A stretch of 38,308 bases of DNA, taken from positions 1 through 38,308 of the forward strand of contig NZ_BBPH01000018.1 in assembly GCF_000787695.1 (NCBI RefSeq). The letters are read 5' to 3'. The stretch's first letter is position 1, and every line of letters starts with the position of its first letter. Of the stretch, positions 26,529 through 35,442 are shown piece after piece. The translations under genes and the position numbers were made by a program. This DNA comes from Paracoccus sp. PAMC 22219 (GTDB lineage Bacteria; Pseudomonadota; Alphaproteobacteria; Rhodobacterales; Rhodobacteraceae). The notes under the pieces are model-generated. The model made no database searches. It was not told where the DNA came from and saw only the letters and a program-made list of their open reading frames with translations.

Positions 26529-27107
26529 ATGCTGAAAACGACTGCCCTGACCGCCGCTTTCGCCCTTGTCGCCGGTGCCGCCCTGGCCGCGCCCGAAACC
26601 TACAGCCTGGACACCTCGCACAGCCAGATCGTGTTCGACTATAACCACCTGGGCTTCTCGACCACGACGGGCATGTTCGGCGACATCACCGGCACGATCA
26701 CGTTCGACGCCGAAGACCCGGCCGCATCCTCGGTCGAGGCCACGTTCCCCGTCGCCTCGCTGATGACCGGTTTCGCCGGCCGTGACGAACACTTCCTGTC
26801 GCCCGACTTCTTCGGCGCCGAGGGTGCCGCCCCCGAGGTGACCTTCGTGTCCACCGGGATCGAGGTCACCGGCGACACCACCGCGATGATCACCGGCGAC
26901 CTGACCCTGAACGGCGTGACCAAGGAAGTCGTGCTGGACACCACGCTGAACCAGCAGGGCACCCACCCGATGGAGAACAAGCCGTGGCTGGGCTTCGACG
27001 CGACGACCACCCTGCTGCGCAGCGACTTCAACGCCGGCATGTTCGCCCCCGCCGTGTCCGACGAGGTCGAGGTCCGCATCTCGGTCGAGGCGATGCCCGC
27101 CGAGTGA
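26529..27107 (+). CDS. YceI family periplasmic protein
   Basis: 192 aa. Signal peptide MLKTTALTAAFALVAGAALA, cleavage before APETY. The mature lipocalin-like domain reads YSLDTSHSQIVFDYNHLGFS, DAEDPAASSVEATFPVASL, GRDEHFLSPDFFGAE, VTKEVVLDTTLNQQGTHPM and LLRSDFNAGMFAPAVSDEV, all standard YceI blocks. The family binds isoprenoid-type amphiphiles in the periplasm. It lies 92 nt after the b561-YceI fusion gene, a pairing that suggests shared ligand or function. The ribosome site is GGAG just before 26529, and a hairpin terminator follows. Confidence 0.93.
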   Translation: MLKTTALTAAFALVAGAALAAPETYSLDTSHSQIVFDYNHLGFSTTTGMFGDITGTITFDAEDPAASSVEATFPVASLMTGFAGRDEHFLSPDFFGAEGAAPEVTFVSTGIEVTGDTTAMITGDLTLNGVTKEVVLDTTLNQQGTHPMENKPWLGFDATTTLLRSDFNAGMFAPAVSDEVEVRISVEAMPAE

Positions 27108-27130
27108 TCGCCGTTCCGGAATGACGACAG

Positions 27131-27158
27131 GGGCCCGTGGCATCGCCGCGGGCCCTTT
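27131..27158 (+). terminator. Probable terminator after yceI
   Basis: A 10-bp stem (27131-27140 with 27146-27155, one G-U pair) around the loop CATCG is followed by only three Ts. It is placed 23 nt after the yceI stop codon. Confidence 0.65.
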
Positions 27159-27242
27159 CGCATATCGCAAACCCGATAGCCGGAATGCGGGCTTCGTGCT
27201 TCACTGATTCGTTAGAATCAACCCCGGCACAGGAGATCCCGC

Positions 27243-27554
27243 ATGACCATCAAGTTCGTTCTTGTCCTGCTGGCGGCCCTGCCGCTGGCTGCCTGCATGG
27301 AGGATGTCGGCGACGACGTCGCGGTCATCGGCGGCGACCTGACCGGCCCCGCCGCCACCGCCTGCCGCGCGGCCATCGCGGCCCAGGTCGGCAAAAGCCA
27401 GTCCGATGTCGCCGTCTTCGACGTGGCCGAATCCGAGGCCGGGATCGGCGTGCAGGCGACCGTCGCCGGGGCCGAGGCACCCTGGGCCTGCCAGACCGAC
27501 GCCGCCTTTCGGGTGCAGGGGGTGATGTATACCGGCAGCGAGGGGGCCCTGTGA
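27243..27554 (+). CDS. Small putative lipoprotein
   Basis: 103 aa. The N-terminus MTIKFVLVLLAALPLAACME carries a lipobox LAAC at residues 15-18, so a lipid-anchored protein is likely. The rest is a short acidic domain with two further cysteines (TACRAAIAAQVGKSQSDVAV and APWACQTDAAFRVQG), possibly disulfide bonded. Homologous small proteins are common in Rhodobacteraceae but unnamed. The stop codon overlaps the start of the next gene (TGATG), indicating coupled translation. Confidence 0.72.
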   Translation: MTIKFVLVLLAALPLAACMEDVGDDVAVIGGDLTGPAATACRAAIAAQVGKSQSDVAVFDVAESEAGIGVQATVAGAEAPWACQTDAAFRVQGVMYTGSEGAL

Positions 27555-28045
27555 TGATCGTGCGCGCCCTGATCCTGTCAGGCGTCGCCCTGACCCTGGC
27601 CGCCCCGGCCCTGCGCGCGGAAATCGTGGCGCAGCCCCAGCTTGCGCAATTCTGCACCGGTCAGGCGGCGGAACGGTTGGGCACGCGCCCGGCGGGCCTG
27701 ATGACCCTTCCTGTCGAGCGCAACCACGGCATCTTTACCGTCTATGGCCAGACGGACAGTGCCGATCCGGTGCTGTTCTCCTGCAGCTTCGATTCGGCGG
27801 GTCGGTTTCTGGAGCTGGAGGTGCAGGAACCCCATGACCACGGCGACCACGCCACGGGTCAGCATCAGGCCGGTGTTGGCAAGTGCCTGCAGATGGTCGG
27901 CGTCCCGGCGGCGGTCGAACAGGTCAGCGCCCTGCGCCCAGGCTTTGCCGAGGTGATCATCAAGGACCAGAACAGCCCCCGCCGCGTGGCCTGCACCGTC
28001 CGCGACGACGGCAGCCAGATCGAGGACTGGGTCGAGATGAACTGA
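27554..28045 (+). CDS. Exported protein of unknown function
   Basis: 163 aa. Signal peptide MIVRALILSGVALTLAAPALR with cleavage near ALRA-E. The mature part holds three cysteines (QFCTGQAAERL, FSCSFDSAGRF, RRVACTVRD, plus GKCLQMVG) and a His-rich patch (HDHGDHATGQHQ) that could bind a metal. The ending ACTVRDDGSQIEDWVEMN and the opening FCTGQAAERLGTRP resemble small periplasmic proteins of this order, but no function is known. The start at 27554 overlaps the upstream lipoprotein stop by the TGATG junction, so both are made together. Confidence 0.72.
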   Translation: MIVRALILSGVALTLAAPALRAEIVAQPQLAQFCTGQAAERLGTRPAGLMTLPVERNHGIFTVYGQTDSADPVLFSCSFDSAGRFLELEVQEPHDHGDHATGQHQAGVGKCLQMVGVPAAVEQVSALRPGFAEVIIKDQNSPRRVACTVRDDGSQIEDWVEMN

Positions 28046-28086
28046 CCGGCCCACCGATGGGGATATTCATGTCTTTGGGGGATGAC

Positions 28087-28163
28087 TGGTAGCGGAGGAG
28101 GGACTCGAACCCCCGACACGCGGATTATGATTCCGCTGCTCTAACCAACTGAGCTACTCCGCC
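28087..28163 (-). tRNA. tRNA-Met (CAT), elongator
   Basis: A 77-nt cloverleaf on the minus strand with encoded CCA (28089-28087). The acceptor stem GGCGGAG pairs with CTCCGCT through a G-U first pair, the D arm contains AGCTCAGTTGGTTAGAGC, the anticodon stem GCGGA/TCCGC encloses ATCATAA with anticodon CAT, and the T arm is GGGGGTTCGAGTCCC. The pattern matches alphaproteobacterial elongator tRNA-Met; tRNA-Ile2 (CAT) has a different acceptor and anticodon stem, and initiator tRNA has three G-C pairs below the anticodon and is longer known as CGCGG type. Confidence 0.93.
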
Positions 28164-28252
28164 ACGAGTAGCGGCGATCTAAGGGACTGGCGCAGGGCCG
28201 TCAAGCGGGTTTTGCCAAAAAGCGCGCCGGACGGCGAACCGGGCAGGCCGCG

Positions 28253-29002
28253 CTAGATCTGCAGGCCCGCGCAGCGTGCGGTGTTGCGGATATGCTCGCG
28301 CATCTGCGCCTGCGCCGCGTCGGGGTCGCGGCGTTCCAGCGCGGTCAGGATCGCGCGGTGTTCGGCGATGGACTGCGCCATGCGGTCGGGGTCCGTGTTC
28401 GGGATCGGCTGGCGCTGCGTTTCGGTCAGCAGCTGACTGACGGTGCTGTACAGCGTGGCCAGCATCCGGTTCGGACAGGCCTGCGCAATGCCTTGGTGCA
28501 GGGCCAGATCCGCGTCTACATGGGCGACCAGATCGCCCTGCGCCCAGGCCTGTTCGAACTGGGCGGCGGCGGCTTGCAGGCGGGCCAGCGCGTCGGGCGT
28601 GATGGCGGTGGCGGCCAGCCGGGCCAGCTCTCCCTCGATCAGCAGGCGGGTCTGGAACACCTCGCGCAGATCGTGGGCGTCGTCATAGCGCCAGGTCGTC
28701 TGCGCGGGCCGCGTGGCCGGGTCCATCACGAAGGTCCCCCGCGCGGGCAGCGTCTGGACAAGCCCCAACGTCTCCAGCGTCAGCAGGGCCTCGCGCAGCG
28801 ACGGGCGCGACACGTTCAGCTGTTCCGACAGCGCCCGCTGCGACGGCAGCTTTTGCCCCGCCTTGAGTTCGCCCGACCGGATCATCTCCTGCAGCCGACG
28901 CGCGATCGTCTGCGTCACTGGCCCCTTGTCCCACATCACCCGCGCATTGCCCTTTCCGTTGGCACCCGATCCGGCATCCATCTGCACAGGAACCACGGCC
29001 AT
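28253..29002 (-). CDS. FadR/FCD-type GntR transcriptional regulator
   Basis: 249 aa. GntR winged helix (about residues 28-96: IARRLQEMIRSGELKAGQKL, SQRALSEQLNVSRPSLREAL, LVQTLPARGTFVMDP) followed by an FCD helical effector domain (DLREVFQTRLLIEGELARLA, HVDADLALHQGIAQACPNRM, IAEHRAILTALERRDPDAAQ), where Asp and His residues form the usual metal site. The domain senses small carboxylates. The start at 29002 (MAVVPVQ) has no strong ribosome site, so a start nearer MDAGSG or MWDKG is possible. It is divergent from the ABC transporter-aminotransferase-hydantoinase operon and likely its repressor. Confidence 0.88.
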   Translation of the reverse strand: MAVVPVQMDAGSGANGKGNARVMWDKGPVTQTIARRLQEMIRSGELKAGQKLPSQRALSEQLNVSRPSLREALLTLETLGLVQTLPARGTFVMDPATRPAQTTWRYDDAHDLREVFQTRLLIEGELARLAATAITPDALARLQAAAAQFEQAWAQGDLVAHVDADLALHQGIAQACPNRMLATLYSTVSQLLTETQRQPIPNTDPDRMAQSIAEHRAILTALERRDPDAAQAQMREHIRNTARCAGLQI

Positions 29003-29032
29003 TGCAAACCGGATCGGCCCGTGGCTTGATAA

Positions 29033-29055
29033 TGGTCAGACCGGTTAGTCCGGTC
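29033..29055. promoter_or_regulatory. Candidate operator of the FadR-type regulator
   Basis: TGGTCAGACCG at 29033-29043 fits the FadR-family pattern TnGTnnnACnA closely. It overlaps a perfect 6-bp inverted repeat, GACCGG at 29039-29044 and CCGGTC at 29050-29055, separated by 5 nt. The site lies between the divergent regulator and the transporter operon, about 30 nt before the latter's start, where bound repressor would block transcription. Confidence 0.5.
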
Positions 29056-29086
29056 AATCCAGAATCATAAAGACGGGGAGATGATC

Positions 29087-29881
29087 ATGCACGGAAAAAC
29101 GATGCGCGGCACGGCAATGGCACTGGTGCTGCTGGCCGGTTCGGCCCTTGCCGCCTCGGCACAGGACACGCTGACGGTGGGTGCCAACATCGGCAACGTC
29201 CCGTGGGAGTTCCAGGACGACGCCGGAGAGTTCGTGGGCTTCGAGATCGACCTGGTCGCCGCCGTGGCCGAGCGCATGGGCGCCGAGGTCGAGACGGTGA
29301 ACATCCCCTTCAACGGGCTGTTCTCTGCCGTGCAGTCGGGTCGGATCGACATCGCGACCAGTTCCATCACCATCACCGACGAACGCCTGGAATCGGTGAC
29401 CTTTGCCCAGCCCTATTACGACAGCGACCAGTCGCTGACCGCCCTGGCCGAGGGGCCGAAATCGCTGGCCGAGATGGAGGGCAAGGTCGTCGGCGTCGAC
29501 ACCGGGTCGACCGGCGACATGTGGGCGACCGAGAACCAGGCCGAATACGGGTTCGCCGACATCCGCCGCTATGAGGGTCTGGCGCCCGCGATGCTGGACC
29601 TGCAGGCGGGGCGGATCGACGGGTACGTGTCGGACATCCCGGCGCTGCAGTACTACGTCAAGGACAAGCCGCAGCTGGCCGTCGTGGAACGCATCCCGAC
29701 CGGAGAGAAATACTCGATGATGTTCGCCAAGGACGCCGAGCTGGCGACCGAGGTCAACACCGTGCTGGACGCGCTGAAGACCGAAGGCGTGGTGGCCGAA
29801 CTGCACGAAAAATGGTTCGGCGTCGCCCCCGATGCGGCGTCGTCCACCGCCACCGTCCTGCCGATGCCGTCGCTGGATTGA
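29087..29881 (+). CDS. ABC transporter substrate-binding protein, polar amino acid type
   Basis: 264 aa periplasmic protein of the family 3 binding proteins. Signal peptide MHGKTMRGTAMALVLLAGSA with cleavage near ASA-QDTL. Mature blocks: LTVGANIGNVPWEFQDDAGE, FVGFEIDLVAAVAERMGAEV, FNGLFSAVQSGRIDIATSSI, ITDERLESVTFAQPYYDSDQ and GVDTGSTGDMWATENQ. The fold binds amino acids or related amides. GGGGAG lies six bases before the ATG at 29087, which is preferred over the ATG at 29081. It begins the rightward operon under the FadR-type gene. The ligand is not known; neighbouring enzymes suggest an amino acid derivative or cyclic amide. Confidence 0.9.
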   Translation: MHGKTMRGTAMALVLLAGSALAASAQDTLTVGANIGNVPWEFQDDAGEFVGFEIDLVAAVAERMGAEVETVNIPFNGLFSAVQSGRIDIATSSITITDERLESVTFAQPYYDSDQSLTALAEGPKSLAEMEGKVVGVDTGSTGDMWATENQAEYGFADIRRYEGLAPAMLDLQAGRIDGYVSDIPALQYYVKDKPQLAVVERIPTGEKYSMMFAKDAELATEVNTVLDALKTEGVVAELHEKWFGVAPDAASSTATVLPMPSLD

Positions 29882-29890
29882 TCCGACGCC

Positions 29891-29915
29891 CGGGTCCGGG
29901 CCTGTCCCGGACCCG
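29891..29915 (+). repeat. Perfect 10-bp hairpin between binding protein and permease genes
   Basis: 29891-29900 pairs perfectly with 29906-29915 around a CCTGT loop; there is no T tract. Hairpins at this place commonly protect upstream mRNA from 3' decay so that the binding protein is made in excess. The GAAAGG ribosome site of the permease abuts and partly overlaps the 3' arm. Confidence 0.6.
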
Positions 29916-29926
29916 AAAGGATGCAC

Positions 29927-30598
29927 ATGGATATTTTCGACACCTTCCTGAACGCCGAGGTGATGCGGCGCACCTTTCCCATGCTGCTGCAGGGTCTGTG
30001 GATCACGCTGCAGCTGGGGGCGGCCAGCATCGTCGCGGGGCTGATGCTGGGCCTGGGGCTGGCGATGGCGCGGCTGTACGGGCCCGGCCCGGTCCGGTTC
30101 GTCACGCGGCTGTATATCGACATCTTCCGGTCGATCCCGCTGCTGGTGCTGCTGATCATCGTCTATTACGCGCTGCCTTTCGTGGGCCTGCGCCTGTCGC
30201 CCTTCATGTCCGCGATGAGCGCGCTGACGCTGGTATCGGGCGCCTACACCGCCGAGATCTTTCGCGCGGGCATCGAGGCGATCCCCAAGGGCCAGTTCGA
30301 GGCGTCCGCCGCCCTGGGCCTGAACGGTCGCCAGACGATGGCCGACGTGATCCTGCCGCAGGCGGTGCGGATCGTCATTCCGCCGTTGACGAACAATTCG
30401 ATCAACGTGGTCAAGGACACCGCGCTGGCATCCGTCGTCGCCATGCCCGACCTGCTCAAGCAGGCGACGCAGGCGCAGGCGCTGGCGGCGAACCCCACGC
30501 CGCTGATCGTCGCGGCGGTGATCTATATCGCGTTCCTGTGGCCGTTGGTGGCACTGGTGTCGCGCATGGAACGCCGCTTTGCGGCCCGGAGGCGCTGA
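29927..30598 (+). CDS. ABC transporter permease, polar amino acid type
   Basis: 223 aa HisM/GlnP-type inner membrane permease. Five hydrophobic segments are visible, with the motif for ATPase contact [20 protein letters not shown] followed by [40 protein letters not shown] is another family signature. The start at 29927 has AAGG six bases upstream; an in-frame ATG at 29921 is less well placed. A single permease suggests a homodimer. The gene ends 1 nt before the ATPase start. Confidence 0.9.
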   Translation: MDIFDTFLNAEVMRRTFPMLLQGLWITLQLGAASIVAGLMLGLGLAMARLYGPGPVRFVTRLYIDIFRSIPLLVLLIIVYYALPFVGLRLSPFMSAMSALTLVSGAYTAEIFRAGIEAIPKGQFEASAALGLNGRQTMADVILPQAVRIVIPPLTNNSINVVKDTALASVVAMPDLLKQATQAQALAANPTPLIVAAVIYIAFLWPLVALVSRMERRFAARRR

Positions 30599-30599
30599 A

Positions 30600-31337
<738 letters not shown>

Positions 31338-31349
31338 AGGACCACCCCG

Positions 31350-32578
31350 ATGACACAGCTGGACATGGCCTATGTGCAGTCCCAATTCCCCGGCCTGACG
31401 CAGGACTGGGTGTTCTTCGACAACGCGGGCGGCGCGCAGATCGCGCGTCCCGCGCTGGACCGCATGGTCGAGTTCCTGACCCATCGCAACGTCCAGATCG
31501 GCGGCAGCTATGCCGTGTCGCAGGCGGCGGCTGACGCGCTGATGGCGGGCCGTCGGGCTGCCGCGACCCTGGTTAATGCCGCCCGCCCCGAAGAGATCGT
31601 GTTCGGCCCCTCGACCACGGTGCTGATGGGCAACCTGATGCAGGCCATGCGCCGTCAGTTCGCCCCGGGCGACGAGGTCATCGTCACCATGGCCGATCAC
31701 GAGAGCAATATCGGCCCCTGGACCCGGCTGGAGGAGTTCGGCGTCACCCTCAAGGTCTGGCCGCTGAACGCGGACACGATGGACCTGCAGCTGGCCGATC
31801 TGGCCCCGCTGATGACCGACCGCACCCGGCTGGTCTGCGTGACGCATGTGTCGAACATTCTGGGACAGGTGCATCCCATCGCGGATTTCGCGCGGTTCGT
31901 CCATGACCATGCGCGCGGATCTGCGTCGATGCGGTCGCCTATGCGCCCCACCGGCTGATCGACGTGCGGGCTTGGGATGTCGATTACTATGTCTTCAGCC
32001 TGTACAAGGCTTACGGCCCGCACGGCGCGCTGATGTACGGCAAATACGACCTGCTGGCCGAACTGGACGGGCTGTACCATTACTTCTACGGCAAGGATAA
32101 GGTTTCGGCCAAGCTGGAGCCCGGCAATCCCAGCTATGAGATGGCCTATGCAACCGACGGCATCCTTGAATACCTGACCAACCTGGCCCGCCATCACGGC
32201 GCCACGGGCGACGACCGCGCCCTGCTGGTCGCCGCGTTCGACCTGATCACCGCGCAGGAGGATGCACTGACCGACCGCCTGCTGGCCTGGCTGTCGGCGC
32301 GCAACGATTGCCGCGTCATGGGCCAGACGGTCAACCGCGACAGCACTCGCGTGCCCACCATCGCGTTCAAGTTCGACGGCATCGATTCCGGTACGGTGGC
32401 CCGCGCGATGGACGATCACGGCATCGCCATGCGGTTCGGCGATTTCCATTCCCGCCGCCTGGTCGAGCATCTGGGCGAGGATCAGGACGGCGGCGTGTTG
32501 CGCGTGTCTATGGTCCATTACAACACGCTGGATCAGGTCGACCGCCTGACCGACGCGCTGGCCCGGATCGTCGCATGA
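31350..32578 (+). pseudogene. Class V aminotransferase-fold (cysteine desulfurase-like) PLP enzyme, frameshifted
   Basis: Resembles the VC1184-type cysteine desulfurase-like group: FPGLTQDWVFFDNAGGAQIA near the start, EEIVFGPSTTVLMGNLMQAM, VIVTMADHESNIGPW and CVTHVSNILGQ. The frame breaks after HDHAR; one base near 31911-31918 restores CVDAVAYAPHRLIDVRAWDV, then DYYVFSLYKAYGPHGALMYG with the PLP lysine in LYKAYGPH, and MRFGDFHSRRLVEHLG. The repaired length is 409 aa, normal. The reaction is unknown; in this operon it may act as an aminotransferase or lyase on the product of the amidohydrolase rather than in Fe-S assembly. The stop overlaps the next start (ATGA). Confidence 0.85.
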
Positions 32579-33978
32579 GCCCGCTGGATCTGGTCATCGC
32601 GGGCGGCACGGTCGTCACCGCCGCCGACAGCTATGCCGCCGATATCGGCATCCGGGACGGGCGCATCGCGCAGATCGGGCACGATCTGACCGGGGCCGAC
32701 CGGATCGACGCGACGGGGCTGCTGGTCCTGCCCGGCGGGATCGACGCGCATGTGCATCTGGACCAGCCGACCTCGGACGGCACGACCATGGCGGACGATT
32801 TCGCCAGCGGCACCCGGTCGGCGGCGGCAGGGGGCAACACGACCGTGCTGCCCTTTGCGCTGCAGATCCGGGGCCAGTCGCTGCGCGCCTGTGTCGAGGA
32901 GTATCACCGCAAGGCGAAGGGCAAGTGTCACACCGACGTGTCGTTCCACCTGATCGTCAGCGATCCCACCCCTCAGGTGCTGGGGCAGGAGCTGCCGGCG
33001 CTGGTGCGCGACGGGTATACCTCGTTCAAGGTCTTCATGACCTATGACGACCTGGTGCTGAACGACGCCCAGATCCTGGACGTGTTCGAGGTGGCGCGCC
33101 GCGAACGTGCGCTGGTCATGGTCCATGCCGAGGGGCATGACGCCATCCGCCACCTGACCCGCCGGCTGGAGGCCGAGGGCCGCACCGCGCCGTATTACCA
33201 CGGCCAGGCCCATGCCCAGATCGCCGAACGCGAGGCCACCCACCGCGCCATCAGCCACGCCCAGTTGATCGACGTGCCCGTGGTGATCGTCCACGTGTCG
33301 GGCCGCGACCCGATGGAGCAGATCCAGTGGGCCCGCGCCCGCGGCCTCAAGGTTCATGCCGAGACCTGCCCCCAATACATTGCCCTGACCGCCGACGACC
33401 TGCGCGGGCTGAACATGGATTTCGACGGCGCGAAATACGTCTGTTCGCCCCCGCCGCGCGATGCGGACAGCCAGGCGGCGATCTGGCAGGGGTTGCGGGA
33501 CGGGACATTCTACATCTTTTCGTCCGACCATTGCCCGTTCCGCATCGACGCCACCGGCAAGGACACGCCCCGCGCGCGTTCCTCGTTCAAATACGTGCCG
33601 AACGGCATTCCGGGGGTCGAAACCCGCCTGCCGATCCTGTTTTCCGAAGGCGTCGGCAAGGGCCGGATCAGCCTGCAACGCTTTGTGGCGCTGACATCGA
33701 CCAATCCGGCAAGGCTGTACGGGCTGTACCCACAGAAGGGCAGCATCGCCATCGGCGCGGATGCCGACCTGGCGCTGTGGGACCCGACCCTGACCCGGCC
33801 CATCCGGCAGGCCGACCTGAACCACGGCTGCGACTACACGCCCTACGAGGGGATGGAGATCACCGGCTGGCCGGTCCGCACCCTGCTGCGGGGCCGGACC
33901 ATCGCGCAGGACTGCGTCCCGGTGGGCGATCCCACCGGGGGGCACCTGTCGCGCGGCACCAGCGAGGCGTTCGCCTAG
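32575..33978 (+). CDS. Dihydropyrimidinase / D-hydantoinase family amidohydrolase
   Basis: 467 aa binuclear-zinc amidohydrolase that opens cyclic imide or ureide rings. Metal and active-site motifs: DAHVHLDQPT (about residue 56), the carbamylated lysine K152 in TSFKVFMTYDDL, VMVHAEGHDAI, VVIVHVSGRDPMEQIQ, HAETCPQYIAL and the final aspartate in FSSDHCPFRID. The common N-terminal strand PLDLVIAGGTVVTAADSYAA is present. This is the normal family size. Substrates of relatives include dihydrouracil and 5-substituted hydantoins; allantoinase is less likely because of the SSDHCPF pattern. Its ATG overlaps the upstream stop. No beta-ureidopropionase or carbamoylase gene is in the window. Confidence 0.9.
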   Translation: MSPLDLVIAGGTVVTAADSYAADIGIRDGRIAQIGHDLTGADRIDATGLLVLPGGIDAHVHLDQPTSDGTTMADDFASGTRSAAAGGNTTVLPFALQIRGQSLRACVEEYHRKAKGKCHTDVSFHLIVSDPTPQVLGQELPALVRDGYTSFKVFMTYDDLVLNDAQILDVFEVARRERALVMVHAEGHDAIRHLTRRLEAEGRTAPYYHGQAHAQIAEREATHRAISHAQLIDVPVVIVHVSGRDPMEQIQWARARGLKVHAETCPQYIALTADDLRGLNMDFDGAKYVCSPPPRDADSQAAIWQGLRDGTFYIFSSDHCPFRIDATGKDTPRARSSFKYVPNGIPGVETRLPILFSEGVGKGRISLQRFVALTSTNPARLYGLYPQKGSIAIGADADLALWDPTLTRPIRQADLNHGCDYTPYEGMEITGWPVRTLLRGRTIAQDCVPVGDPTGGHLSRGTSEAFA

Positions 33979-34703
33979 ACGTCGAAGTTGCTGGGCAGCA
34001 CGATCATGTCGCGAATGGTCACGTTGCGCGGGCGGGTCAGCATGTACATCATCGCGTCCGCGACCTCGACCGGTTCGATCAGGGCGCCCGCGTCCTTCAT
34101 GCGCTGCAGGCGTTCCGGCTCCCAGTCCGACAGCAGCGCCGAGATGACCGGTCCGGGCGACACCTGCCCCACGCGGATCCCGTGCCCCATCAGCTGGCGC
34201 CGCATGGTCTGCACGAAGCAGGTCACGGCCCATTTGGACGCGGTATAGACCGGCTCGACATGGATCGGGGCGTGCCCGGCGATGGAACTGGTGACGATGA
34301 TGTCGCCCGTGCCGCGTCCGATCATGTGGGGGGCCACCGCATGGACGTTCTTCATCACCGCGTTGACGTTCAGGTTCAGCATGCGGTCGATGGCGGCCGG
34401 GTTGGTGTCGACCAGGTCGCCGCCGATATAGCTGCCGGCGTTGCACAGCATGATGTCGATCCGGCCCACCTTGGACAGGATGTCGGGCACCATCGCGTTG
34501 CAGCTGTCCGCGTCCAGCAGGTCGGTGACCTGGGCTGTCGCATCGCCGCCCAGGTCGCGCGTCAGGGCGTCCAGCGCATCGGCATTGCGGTCGACCAGCA
34601 CCACGCGGGCGCCCGCATCCAGCAGCGCGCGCGTGGCGGCCAGCCCGATGCCCGATGCGGCCCCGGTGATCGCGGCAACCTTGCCGTGCAGGTCTTGGGA
34701 CAT
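33975..34703 (-). CDS. Ribitol 2-dehydrogenase-like SDR
   Basis: 242 aa short-chain dehydrogenase. NAD site GKVAAITGAASGIGL (residues 7-21) with VDRN at the end of the second strand favouring NAD, then NAGSYIGGDLVDTNP, catalytic S139/S140, Y153 and K157 in EPVYTASKWAV. The ending RPRNVTIRDMIVLPSNFDV and RVGQVSPGPVISALLSDW closely follow, from memory, Klebsiella ribitol dehydrogenase (RbtD), which oxidises ribitol to D-ribulose. The kinase and transporter upstream fit pentitol use. The start at 34703 follows AAGGAG. Its stop codon overlaps the stop of the convergent hydantoinase gene within CTAG at 33975-33978. Confidence 0.85.
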   Translation of the reverse strand: MSQDLHGKVAAITGAASGIGLAATRALLDAGARVVLVDRNADALDALTRDLGGDATAQVTDLLDADSCNAMVPDILSKVGRIDIMLCNAGSYIGGDLVDTNPAAIDRMLNLNVNAVMKNVHAVAPHMIGRGTGDIIVTSSIAGHAPIHVEPVYTASKWAVTCFVQTMRRQLMGHGIRVGQVSPGPVISALLSDWEPERLQRMKDAGALIEPVEVADAMMYMLTRPRNVTIRDMIVLPSNFDV

Positions 34704-34729
34704 GGTATTCTCCTTGGGATGGTATTCGG

Positions 34730-35442
34730 TCAGACGGCCAGAAAGCCGCCGTCGAGGGGCAGGACCGCCCCGGTGATCAGGCCCGCGTCGTCCGACAGCA
34801 GCAGGGCGATGGCGCGGGCCACGTCGTCGGCCTCGGCAAAGCGGCCCATCGGGTGGCGGGCCATCATCGGGTCGCGCCTGGCCGGCGCGCTCCAGGCGGC
34901 GGCGGCCAGTTCGGTCAGGGTGACGGTGGGGCGATGGCCACGGCGCGGATGCCGTGCGGGCCCAGTTCGCGCGCCATGACGCGGGTCGCGCCCTCCAGCC
35001 CGGCCTTGGAGGCGGCATAGGCGATGTGGTCGGGAAACCCGCGATGGCCGGCGATGCTGGTGACGTTGACGATGGCCCCGCCGCCGCCCGCAGCGATCCG
35101 GGCACGCGCGAATTCCTGCGCGCAGATCAGCGCGCTGCGCAGGTTGATGTCCATCACCGCGTCATAGCCTGCATCGGTCAGATCCAGCAGGCTTTCCAGC
35201 ACGTTGGTGCCCGCACAGTTGACCAGGTAATCGCAGGTCCCGGCCTGGGCCATCGCGTCGCGCGCCGCCGCCGGGTCGGCAAGGTCCGCAACGATGGCGC
35301 GGGCGTCCAGGCTGTCCAGGTCGGACTGCGTGCGGCTGATGGCGGTGACCCGCGCGCCGCGTCGGGCCAGCAGGATCGCGGTGGCCCGGCCAATGCCCTT
35401 GCCCGCGCCGGTGATGATGACGGATCTATCCGTGAAGGGCAT
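34730..35442 (-). pseudogene. L-xylulose reductase-like SDR, frameshifted
   Basis: Short-chain dehydrogenase with IITGAGKGIGRATAILLARR (NADP/NAD site), ISRTQSDLDSL, which resembles dicarbonyl/L-xylulose reductases, NCAGTNV, and the catalytic S129, Y142, K146 in DHIAYAASKAG. The frame breaks at AVAIAP; one base in the C-run near 34924-34932 restores TVTLTELAAAAWSAPARRDP, MGRFAEADDVARAIALLLSD and the family ending LPLDGGFLAV at 34730, 237 aa in total. Likely interconverts a pentitol and a pentulose. The start at 35442 follows GAGGAG and overlaps the end of the kinase gene by 17 nt. Confidence 0.83.

Noticed and set aside
28087..28163. tRNA-Ile2 with a CAT anticodon
   Set aside because: Acceptor and anticodon stems match the alphaproteobacterial elongator tRNA-Met instead.
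31350..32578. Cysteine desulfurase for Fe-S cluster assembly (SufS/IscS)
   Set aside because: No suf or isc genes are nearby, the sequence fits the VC1184-like side group, and it is embedded in a transport-catabolic operon.
32533..34446. A 637-codon minus-strand frame over the hydantoinase and ribitol dehydrogenase genes
   Set aside because: Another composition artefact; both underlying genes have catalytic residues in their own frames.
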